Origin: Engraulis encrasicolus
Lineage: Eukaryota; Chordata; Actinopteri; Clupeiformes; Engraulidae
Length of the DNA: 64,000 nt
Assembly: GCF_034702125.1 (NCBI RefSeq)
Contig: NC_085872.1
Coordinates: forward strand, 25,180,502-25,244,501
Direction: 5' to 3'
Shown here in pieces: positions 49,193-64,000 of this stretch. The first letter of the stretch is position 1. Every line of letters begins with the position of its first letter. Under the pieces are notes generated by a model. That model was not told the DNA's origin, searched no databases, and saw only the letters and a list, made by a program, of their open reading frames with translations. The translations under genes were made by a program, and so were the position numbers.

Positions 49193-49275
49193 TTGGACAG
49201 CCATGGCCTTATGGTTAGGGAGGTTGTCTTAAAATCAGAGGGTTACAGGTTTCAAATCCCACCCTCGCTTCTCCC
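49193..49275 (+). mobile_element. tRNA-like SINE head, copy 1
   Basis: GACAGCCATGGCCTTATGGTTAGGGAGG (A-box region) and CAGGTTTCAAATCCCACC (B-box) are spaced as in a tRNA-derived SINE. A second copy is at 56570-56652. Not a functional tRNA: arms do not pair well. Confidence 0.6.
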
Positions 49276-49439
49276 TATACATCCAGGAACTGTAACCAAT
49301 ATCCTGCTGATACCTAGTCCCCCTAAAATAGGGCTAACGACGGCCCTGATGGAACGAATGTATTGTTGGTGTGAGCTGTACGCCAGGAGCAGATGGGCAG
49401 TGAGACTGGCCACTCACTGTTGGCCAGCTAGAGACAGCT

Positions 49440-49560
49440 AGAGCTAGAGCGGCTAAGCAGGAGGATCGGACTGCATGTGCATGCAAAGGCCTTCAGACCA
49501 CACCACCAAAGACCACTTCCTATCATACAAACAGTCCCCAAGTGAGGCCAACTCACTGTG
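49440..49560 (+). pseudogene. L2-like LINE scrap
   Basis: CTAGAGCGGCTAAGCAGGAG through CTATCATACAAACAGTCCCC matches 45085-45165 and 53830-53930, all from the region between endonuclease and RT. Confidence 0.65.
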
Positions 49561-49661
49561 CGGCTCATCCTGCTCTTGTTTCTGAAAGGCCTTAGTTGCT
49601 GGGTCGGGTTTTTGTTTGTTTGTTTGTTTGTTTCTGATATGTTTTGGGGTTTTCTGTTGTC

Positions 49662-49900
49662 TTGTCAAGTCAAGTCAAGTCAAGTCAAGTTTATTGTCAA
49701 TTTCTTTACATGCACTGGTCATACAAAGAATTTGAAATTGCGTTTCTTGCTCTCCCATGCAGACATAGACTAATCTAGGTAAGGACATAGACAGTATAGA
49801 CATAGACAGTACTCATACATGGACATAGACAGTATGGACGTAGACATTGCTCATACAGACATTTAAAGTGCAAGACTGGACAACAGAAGACTTGTAGAGA
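49662..49900 (-). mobile_element. LINE 3'-end fragment (TCAAG tail), copy 2
   Basis: (TCAAG)5 is followed by TTTATTGTCAATTTCTTTAC and CATGCAGACATAGAC repeats. Same family as 26538-26690. Confidence 0.6.
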
Positions 49901-50030
49901 ACATACATTAAGAGGAGGTATTTTGTTGTTCTTTTTCTAAAAGTCCTTTATAGCGTTCTGACATAGTAATAGTAGCATTTGAAGAAATAAATAATTAAAA
50001 AAGGTTTTTATTAAATACACCAGCAGCAGT

Positions 50031-50390
<360 letters not shown>

Positions 50391-50897
50391 GAGTTAGTGC
50401 AGGTTGAAAGTTCAGTCACAGATGTAGTAGTGCAGGTGGAATGTTCAGTCGCACTACTGTTTTGCCCTCTTCCTTCTCTTTCTTTCTCATATGATTTCTT
50501 TACCAACTAATGGCATTACCTTGTTATCTTGTAAACTATACTATTGTAGCATGTTGGGTGGTGGGGTAGTTTGGTTTTTGGTTTTTGACCAACTTACATT
50601 ACTATCCAAATTATTCGAATTAGAAACACATAAACAGCGAGACTGGTCGTCTTAAAATTTCTACAGCGATAAATCACACTGTTGCATAGCCTGCTGTAGG
50701 CCTACATTAGTAGTACAACGTGAAATTTGTTGTTAGCTGTTTAAGCTTCTCAGTACTGCTCAGCATTGCGAATGTTACTGCCTAGGGCGTAGCACACAGC
50801 AAATGCAATGCGATGCAATGCAGGGAATATGACAAGACTTGCTGTTCGTAGTAATAACTTCAGATAAACATCACAGGTGGTAAAACTGTTGTGATTA

Positions 50898-51334
50898 TCA
50901 CCACCGAGACAGTTGATAGTTTACATATTTGTGGTGATTAACTTTATATTTTATTACTGGTACCAGCACAACTGACAGTATGGAGTCAGGTAAGACTCCA
51001 TGTAGACCTGTGTAGCACATAGCCATCAGAGGACATAATTTCTGGCTGGCATACTTGATGTGTTCTGCTGTAATATTGTCCAGACCGCATGCAGTATTCT
51101 CTTTTAGCTTCACCATTGCTTCCTGGACTTCAGCAGGAGTTACAATAACATCATTATTAAACTCAACATTATCCACTATAAATAAGTCACTTTTTACACA
51201 GTTTAGCAGCTCAGAATAACGTTGACGCCATAATTGTGAGATCTCTTCAAGCCCACTCACACCATCTATATTGGAAGGGAGAGGGGTTTTGCTATTATTA
51301 ATCTATTTAATTTCTTTCCAAAAGTCATTAACAT

Positions 51335-51335
<1 letters not shown>
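50898..51335 (-). pseudogene. Non-LTR retrotransposon RT N-terminal fragment
   Basis: On minus, VSGLEEISQLWRQRYSELL, then VTPAEVQEAMVKLKENTACG, LDNITAEHIKYASQKLCPL and GVLPDSILSVVLVPVIK are the typical N-terminal motifs of a LINE reverse transcriptase, a different lineage from the L2-like pieces. It ends soon after VPVIK without the catalytic core. Confidence 0.75.
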
Positions 51336-52175
<840 letters not shown>

Positions 52176-52225
52176 ATCACACTATGACATACTGACACCA
52201 CAAATAAGGGCCCTACCGTGGCTTA

Positions 52226-53060
52226 CAGTTTTTCTCAATTGGTTTTGTACATTTCTCACAATAGAATAATCATTCTCAAAACGTTTTGTTCAATTGTAAC
52301 TTCCTGGTGTTACTGTAGCTGTGCACATGATAAAATCAGTTTCTCATAGTTTTCAGCATACCTGTATAGCAAATGCTTTCGTCCACCATGCAATGGTTGT
52401 GTACAATTCTCAGCTTTTCTGTAGCCTACATTCTCAATTGCTTTGGTCATATCACTCAAAAAGCTTTCTCACTGAATACACAAAACTATCTCACCCCCCA
52501 AAACATTTAGGTCCTAGGTCATAGTATAAGTCTTGCCATGCAAAATTTTACCAAGCTGTCATAATGTGTTGTGCACTGTCTAATTTCCATTACATTTTTG
52601 TCTAGAAATATGATCTGAATTGGTAAATTGCTCAATAAACCCAAAATTCTATAAACCCAAAATTTATAGAAATGTCATCTCGGTTTCTAGAAATTAGCCA
52701 AACCAATCGAGAAAAACTGTACATAAAGTCAAATTTACAAAATTTCCCAATCTAAACAACATTTCGCTTCAGAAAAGATCCTCAAGAGTGTACTAGTCAA
52801 TTGACAACATGAGAGATCGATTTGACTAGCTTGTCCGTACACTATGACACAATGACTAACCATTCTGCTGGCACTGACACATTCATTGACACAAAAACTT
52901 GGTTTTGAAAGACAAACTAGGGATTTTGAGCAAGAGACGCGGTTTTGCAGGTCATCCACGGTGTTTTGCCATTTGTTAAAGTTGTTTTGAGAATGAATAT
53001 TATGTTTTGCAAATTGCGAGAGAGACTCGAGAAATGTACAAAACCAATTGAGAAATACTG
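52226..53060. mobile_element. Tc1/mariner-like non-autonomous element
   Basis: The ends CAGTTTTTCTCAATTGGTTT and AAACCAATTGAGAAATACTG are inverted (about 35 bases) and flanked by TA at 52224-52225 and 53061-53062. Internal inverted copies of the end occur near 52690-52725. No transposase. Confidence 0.8.
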
Positions 53061-53089
53061 TAATGTAAAGGCACTCGTCTGCTATGCGG

Positions 53090-53370
53090 CCTGCCTGCTC
53101 TCTGTCCCCTTCGCGTTGACATCATCAATACATCCCCCAATACGGCATTGTTCCCTGCCTTCTGAAGACCGCAGCCATCACGCCTGTCCTAAAAAAGCCA
53201 GAAGCTGCCTCTGAAGGTTTTAAAAATTACCTCCCCATCTCCAACTTGCCTTTTATTTTAAAGCTGCTTGAGCGCACAGTGGCCTTGCAGCTGCAAGAGC
53301 ACCTAACATCCTGTGGCTTGTGGGAGGGGTTTCAGTCAGGTTTTAGGGCCAAACATAGCACCTCCGTTGG
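53090..53370 (+). pseudogene. L2-like LINE RT fragment
   Basis: Encodes in pieces PSEDRSHHACPKK/TPVLKKPEAASEGFKNY, ISNLPFILKLLERTVALQ and CGLWEGFQSGFRAKHST. Matches 46010-46235. Confidence 0.75.
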
Positions 53371-53819
53371 CGCCCCTAGAGTGCAGTACCACCTAGAAGG
53401 GTGAAGTCTTGTAATACCCTACATACAAACGTTTGTAGATCTGTATAAAAGACTAGATTATTCTATACAGATCTATGTTAAAACCTCTCTTGTGTGTTTG
53501 ACTCAACGATGCGCACACATTCAGTGAGGACGTCGATTCTGTACGGGTCAATTATAGAAAACATTTCAATTCAAATTCCACATCCACTTGCACCTGACCT
53601 AACCATTTGTAGTCTACGTGACAATGACGTAAGTGCCACCCAAAAATGGTCTGGCCCACTCGAAACTGAAATTCTGGCGCCGTGGCTGCCTTGTCCGGTG
53701 CAGCAGCTTTTTCTGGGGGTGGACCCCCAGACCCCCGTCCAAAAATGCCCTAGGGCCCCCAACGATCCCCTTGCCTAGGCCCCCCAAAATCCTAGAAACG
53801 GGCCTGGAGCTAAGAAGGA

Positions 53820-54300
53820 AGAAGATAGCCAGCAGACAGCTAGAGCGGCTAAGCAGGAGGATCGGACTGCATGTGCATGCACAGGCCTTCACACCACACC
53901 ACCAAAGACCACATCCTATCATACAAACAGAGTCCTCTTTTCAACAGTTAATAAACTACTCCAACCAGATAAGCACTTCCCACTTACCCCCACCACAGAT
54001 CTCTGCTGTGAGATCCTAAACAGGAGCTGCTTCTGATTATTTTAAAAATTACCAGCCCATCTCCAACTTGCCTTTTCAAAGCTGAGCGCACAATGGCCTC
54101 GCAGCTGCAAGAGCACCTAAGATCCTGTGGTTTGTGGGAGGAGTTTCAGCCAGATTTTAGGGCCAAACATACAGTAGCACTGAAACTGATTTGGTCAAGG
54201 TGGTTAATGACCTACTCATTGCTGCAAGCTCTGGCTATTGTAGTATTATTTTATAACTTAACCTGACAGCTGCTTACGACACAGTCTGCCACTACAACAC
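53820..54300 (+). pseudogene. L2-like LINE fragments, rearranged
   Basis: The 53830-54010 part matches 45060-45420. The 54016-54300 part repeats the RT segment (CCCATCTCCAACTTGCC, GGGCCAAACATACAGTAGCA) with deletions. Confidence 0.7.
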
Positions 54301-54469
54301 ACTGCTCACATGACTTGAAACACTCCTGGGCATCACGGGCACTGCACTTTCCTGTTAGGTCATACATCACGGGTAGGGAACAGGTTACGGGGAACGGGTT
54401 ATGTTCATTCAGTGCATTTCTACAAAGGCCCTGTGTTATGTCATAGTAATGTAGTATAGGCTATGGTTA

Positions 54470-54903
54470 ACTTTTCAAGCATTTTTTGAAGTTGGTATAC
54501 TGTATATATTTATGCCATTCTAAATAATGGATCAATCAATTTTAAGTGGGTATACTGAAGCCCCTAAAATTTAGAAGTGGGTATACTCCGTATACCTGCA
54601 TTCTACGTAGACTAGCCTACACCACTGCCTACAGCGTTCCACAGGTGGAATGGCGTGCTATGATGTGAACTCAGTTCAGCTCATAAGGACTCATAGTGGC
54701 TTCCGACTCAAGTGCAGCGGTGTAGTCTACTTTTTTTAAAATGGGTATACTGTATATTCAAACATTTTTTGAAGTGGGTATACTATGTATATTTATGCTA
54801 TTCTAAATAATGGATCAATCAATTTTAAGTGGGTATACTGAAGCCCCTGAAATTTAGAAGTGGGTATACTCCGTATACCTGCGTTCTACGTAGACTACAC
54901 CAC
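54470..54903. mobile_element. MITE family I, one partial and one complete copy
   Basis: The complete copy 54717-54903 has inverted ends AGCGGTGTAGTCTAC and GTAGACTACACCACTGCT. The body has GTGGGTATACTGAAGCCCCT. 54470-54632 is a partial copy of the same body. Confidence 0.75.
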
Positions 54904-55384
54904 TGCTCAAGAGTCTACAACAATCACCTCCTCGTCCTTTAACCCAGTAAGATGTGACCCCTGCGACGAGAATTAACTGTTAACAGAAGCAATGATCAAG
55001 TCAAAATGTCATAGTGGTGTAGTACTACTGCATTGTACTGAAGTTTATTTCAGAGACTATGACAGTGTTCTTAGTGGAACAGCGTGCGTCTGCATATGAC
55101 AAATGAGTTAACCGGTAATTGCAAATGAGAGGTGTCACAATTACAAACCATAATTCCTAAAGGTACTTTGACTAATCTTTTACCAAGATCTTTTAACAGA
55201 TATTTGCAAATAATACAATATATTAAGTAAAATATGTTCATTTACAGTAGGTCTACAAATTAATAAAAAGCTCTGAATCTGGGTTAGACAACTTTATGTC
55301 AATACATTTTATGAGTTTTTCAACAGCATATAAACAAAAGATCAACCAAAAAGAGACAGAATGAGGATGCAGAACTTTTAAAAA

Positions 55385-55990
55385 CTATTCAGGTATTTGC
55401 ACATCATCATAAAGTTCGTCTTCGTCTGGGACTTCATGTTCTGAATGGATGTTTCTGTGCCTTGGCTTTGTCACTCTCTATACAATTTTGTCCAACTCTA
55501 TTTGATGATGTGTTACAATGAATATCAGCACAATAACGACAAGCCACAGACCAAACAAGAGGTATCGGAATTGTGGACCAAAAATCCCTGTTAAATGAAT
55601 ATGAGAGACAAGTAGAAAAAGTAAATATCAGAGGTAAAGGACAAAAAATATTGTGTCTCATATAATGTTTTACTTCTGGTATTGCATTGTATTCACATTG
55701 TTCTTTCTTAATGCATTAAGAAAGTTACAATAATAAACCATGGTAAAAAAAACTGAAAATATAAACAATTAAGGTGGTTTATAAACAATTCATATGCTCT
55801 CATCACTTACATGGCACCTGTGGCAGGAGTCTTGCTCTGAATCTTTCTCCTAAAGTACAGGCAAGGTTATGAATGTGAAAACACAATATCTAAGAAACAT
55901 TTTCAGCTTTTTGTATTGATAATTTTGAATTAGAAAAAGACCCCATTTTCTGAACAGTGCAAACATACTTGCAGACCAGTCTGATTCCAT
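55385..55990 (-). pseudogene. Small single-pass membrane protein (copy 3, premature stop)
   Basis: Same three exons as copy 2: 55990-55969, 55849-55811 and 55587-55385. The first two are identical to copy 2 and the third has the same 203-base length. In the third exon a TAG at 55480-55478 replaces AAG, ending the protein 35 codons into it, shortly after the TM segment. 21 substitutions fall between 55424 and 55512, and the rest of the exon is identical. The truncated product would keep the N-terminus and TM, so a short functional form is possible. Confidence 0.4.
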
Positions 55991-56292
55991 GTCTGTCCTG
56001 AAGCTGTGAACAAAAAACAAACTATGTTCTGAAAAGCTGGAAAAAAACTCTGGACACAACATGTGTTAAGAAAATATTTGAGGATGTTAAAACAATACCA
56101 GTTTCTTACGGTGTTGTTGAGATGACCTATGTAGAGAAGAATTCAATTAAATCTGAAGTTACACTTTTAGATGCCAACTGCAGTTTACAGAAAGGAACAG
56201 GAAGTCCAGACTTAAGTGTCCTCGTTTTTTGGTTTCCTGAGAAACCAGACTTGTCTATTAATGACGTATGTGTTATTGAATCTTAGGCTATA

Positions 56293-56538
56293 CTACCCCA
56301 TTTTAGCCTGGACACATATACACTGCATTCAATCTATTTAAATTTGAAAGTTTTTTTTAAATTATTAAACATGTGAGTATGTTCGAGCTGAATGAACACA
56401 TTCTAATGCAAAATGAGGGTCTTAGCTTTTAAATGCAACTTATTCCATGTTTTTTATATGCTTCAGAGGCTGAGATATTTAGGAATTAATAGGTAGAGGG
56501 CACCCTTTCCCAAAAAGGCTTAGGCTACAATGGGTTAA
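56293..56538. mobile_element. MITE family D copy 3
   Basis: CCCATTTTAGCCTGG and GGCTACAATGGGTTAA ends, interior GAGGCTGAGATATTTAGG. Present only in the second copy of the segmental duplication, so it was inserted after the duplication or lost from copy 1. Confidence 0.75.
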
Positions 56539-56569
56539 TAGACACGATTGGTCAGGCCATGAGAACTTT

Positions 56570-56652
56570 TGGACAGCCATGGCCTTATGGTTAGGGAGGT
56601 TGTCTTAAAATCAGAGGGTTACAGGTTTCAAATCCCACCCTCGCTTCTCCCT
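56570..56652 (+). mobile_element. tRNA-like SINE head, copy 2
   Basis: Same as 49193-49275, with a longer following segment (ATCCATCCAGGCACCAAATC) that copy 1 lacks. Confidence 0.6.
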
Positions 56653-57049
56653 ACACATCCATCCAGGCACCAAATCCCCCATTGCTCTAGGGACTGTAAC
56701 CAATATCCTGCTGATACCTAGCTTATGGTTTCCATTTCTAGGAAGGCCATGATTCTAAGAAAGGTCATTCTACAACAGCCAATTCTTCGGCATGATTACT
56801 CTGTGGATTCACATGTAGTTTGTGGTTGCTGTTGGCGCTGTAGCTCAAAAAAAATGGTGATAACTGATGCACCTTGATAGTGTTGACAGTATGCCGCTTT
56901 CTTCACATGGCCAGGGAAATACGCCATAGGCTGGCATTGTCAAATACATACAGACTGTAATGTAAATGGGTGAGTTAAGACTACACTGTAAGGGCATGAG
57001 AAGCTGACAACTAAAAACAATAAAAAGAGGCAAATAAAGGGTTAGGCCT

Positions 57050-57412
57050 ATGCAGCTGGAGGGAGCGTACCTATGTTCCCTAGGTCCTATGTTCCCCTGT
57101 CTTTGTATGGGACCGGGGAATTTAGGACCCTTTTTCCAAAAAAGGGTTCTATGTTCCCCGCATTGTATGTTTCCGAGTTTTCAAATTGTACCCTTCCCAA
57201 AACCACACCTAAACCTAACCCGTCAGAAATGCAATGTTTCTGAGTTGTAAAATTGTGGCCTGACCAAAACCATCCCTAAACCTAACCTGTCAGAGGTGCA
57301 ACAACAACCTGCGCTTTGTCATGTGGCAGCAGTCTTGGAAGCAGCGGGGAACATAGAACACGGTCCTCCGGTTGCGGGAAACATAGGACCCGGGGAACGT
57401 ATGACCAGCTGG
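57050..57412. mobile_element. MITE with CCTATGTTCCC ends
   Basis: CAGCTGGAGGGAGCGTACCT and GGGGAACGTATGACCAGCTG are imperfect inverted ends. The body has CACCTAAACCTAACCCGTCAG repeated as CCCTAAACCTAACCTGTCAG. Confidence 0.65.
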
Positions 57413-58210
57413 ATTGGCCCACTATGTCTTTCATCAAGTTAGGCTATTTCATTTAGGTATGACCTACGCGGTTTTAAGATTAGGAAGCAGGTCACCAGAC
57501 CTCAGAGCTATTTTATTCAGGGTGGGATTACTCAGTGGTCGGAAGGATTTACTCTAAAAAGAAAGTTGAATCGAATTTGCCTTCTATGCCTCACTCTGAG
57601 AAAAATCCAGTAGGTGGCGACACAGTATTTTCACATGTTTATTAGATGAGGCCAAATTATTACGGTGCGCCTTTACGCACGGCACAATACGTCAAAACTG
57701 CCAATTCCACCTCGGAATGAAGAGGACTTTTGCAATTGAAAAAAGGCATTCATTATCCTTTTAAAAATGATTGGCCTGCACAATGTTGACATCATTTTAT
57801 TTAATTTTGACGACATTATTGCAAAAACCACTAATGGATTAAAATAGGCTACAATACAATAAAATGTAATTGAAGTGTGCAAGTAAAGCGCAGATCAAGT
57901 AAATGATGACTAATTGGTTAAAAGCTACCGTATATGTATATTTTTAAAGGCACGTTTTATCCTGAGATTATGGTAGGCGTGGAAAAAACTTTTCAAAACA
58001 GGAAGTTGCTCTATCCTAATTTGCGTAACATGTTGTCATGTGCGAGAGCGATTAAGCCTGTCCGTAAAATGAAGATTTAAGATTTAAAAAAAACCCAACA
58101 ACAACAACAAGAAGTAGAATTGTGAGCAACTTGGTTTCGCAAAGATTGCGTTTTAGTCGGTAACTTAGGGTTGGCCTTTTCTGTGCAATCAAATTTTGAC
58201 TTGTTTTACA
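57413..58210. other. Region upstream of the TspO-like gene
   Basis: AT-rich unique sequence with no repeat or exon recognised. It presumably contains the promoter and 5'UTR of the downstream gene. No TATA box is obvious close to the start. Confidence 0.4.
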
Positions 58211-63308
<5,098 letters not shown>

Positions 63309-63348
63309 TGTGGTGTGGAGTTGATTATTAATTAGTATATATTATACC

Positions 63349-63978
63349 AGGGCTGTAACGATACACTCAACTCACAATTCGGTTCGTATCACGATTTTTT
63401 ATTTTTGCCTATGGTGCGATACACCCCACAATTTCACATTTGCTAACATTATAAAATAAAATTATGAATAAAAACTATGATCGTTTATAGGTAGAGTGGT
63501 TTACAAGAGGCTAGTAATATTTTTTAAGTTTAAATATAATAATGATGATGATTTTAAGCTATCATCTATCATCATCTTTTCATATCATGTGATTGGTCTG
63601 ATGGGTAACAAAACTTTGAAAGGGCGTATCATAGGGCAGTCATGGATAAGCGATTAGTGCGTCAGACTTGTTGCCGGTGGTTGCTGGTGCGCCTCCCGAC
63701 CCGCCAGGTTGGTGGGGGGAGTAATTAACCAGTGCTCTCCCCCATCCTCCTCCATGACTGAGGTACCCTGAGCATGGTACCGTCTCGCCGCACTGCTCCC
63801 TTGGGGCTCCCTTGCAGTTTCGTTGTGTGCAGTGAACACTTGTGTGCTGTGGAGTGCTATGTTGGAGATTCGCAGGTGGGCTTTCACTTTCACGATACTG
63901 CCTCCTTGTATAGCGATACAGTACCGTGACTCTGTGTATCACGATTTCTCAGTTCGATACAATATCGTTACAGCCCTA
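63349..63978. mobile_element. MITE family B copy 2, split by a SINE
   Basis: The ends AGGGCTGTAACGATACAC and TATCGTTACAGCCCT are inverted, as in 27412-27676. The interior is interrupted by the SINE at 63637-63892. Confidence 0.75.
63637..63892 (+). mobile_element. tRNA-derived SINE, family G copy 3
   Basis: Plus-strand copy starting CAGTCATGGATAAGCGATTA and ending GGGCTTTCACTTTC. The B-box region is rearranged (GGTGCGCCTCCCGACC), so it is older or recombined relative to copies 1 and 2. It is inserted in MITE B. Confidence 0.8.
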
Positions 63979-64000
63979 GTATATAGTATGGAGTATTATT

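Larger units (their letters stand above)
47005..49330. repeat. Segmental duplication, copy 1
   Basis: From GGTGGAATGGCGTGCTATGA to ATATCCTGCTGATACCTAG this block matches 54645-56725. Differences include extra DNA at 48385-48935 and family E foldback sequence (47055-47200) here, and MITE sequence in the other copy. It contains the small membrane-protein model at 47712-48336. Confidence 0.85.
54645..56725. repeat. Segmental duplication, copy 2
   Basis: Sister of 47005-49330 in the same orientation, with a ~550-base deletion relative to copy 1 (between the membrane-protein upstream exon and the conserved plus-strand frame), a MITE D insertion at 56293-56538 and many small indels. Confidence 0.85.

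Overview
The window is a stretch of vertebrate, almost certainly teleost fish, chromosome. The genes are split by GT-AG introns. Intergenic and intronic DNA is packed with fish-type transposons (Tc1/mariner, hAT-like foldback elements, tRNA-derived SINEs, L2/CR1-like LINE fragments) and with very long CA/TG microsatellites. The species cannot be named from this sequence alone.

Three genes are recognised with confidence in the left half. They form a block also known from human chromosome 10p12. They are the 3' end of pip4k2a (+, 1-8355, 5' exons outside the window), complete bmi1/pcgf4 (-, 15490-17824, with candidate 5'UTR exons near 18.2 and 20.6 kb) and complete dnajc1 (+, 25325-33799, 11 exons, 583 codons plus stop). 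Relative orientations match the mammalian order DNAJC1-BMI1-PIP4K2A. COMMD3 and SPAG6, which adjoin BMI1 in mammals, were not seen. The 18-25 kb interval between bmi1 and dnajc1 is unusually poor in repeats and probably holds their promoters and control elements.

From 34 to 57 kb the window is mostly transposon mosaic. It holds a mariner-type element with ~210-bp terminal inverted repeats and a LINE inserted inside it (37.7-41.1 kb), decayed L2-like LINE pieces, SINEs, a ~2 kb segmental duplication (47.0-49.3 and 54.6-56.7 kb) and large TG/CA arrays. Inside this mosaic, on the minus strand, I find three related small gene models that encode short single-pass membrane proteins I do not recognise (43.2-43.6, 47.7-48.3 and 55.4-56.0 kb). 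The third has a premature stop. The last two differ by 21 substitutions and no indels in one 89-base part of the last exon and are identical in the rest of it. This is the best candidate for something undescribed.

The right end (58.2-63.3 kb, +) holds a complete seven-exon gene for a 291-residue multi-pass membrane protein resembling TspO/MBR-related proteins. Its fifth intron carries a Tc1-like transposon with an uninterrupted 337-residue transposase and matching terminal inverted repeats, so it looks recently mobile.

Exon boundaries were read by eye from splice consensus, reading phase and remembered family sequences. Transcription starts and polyadenylation sites are inferred.
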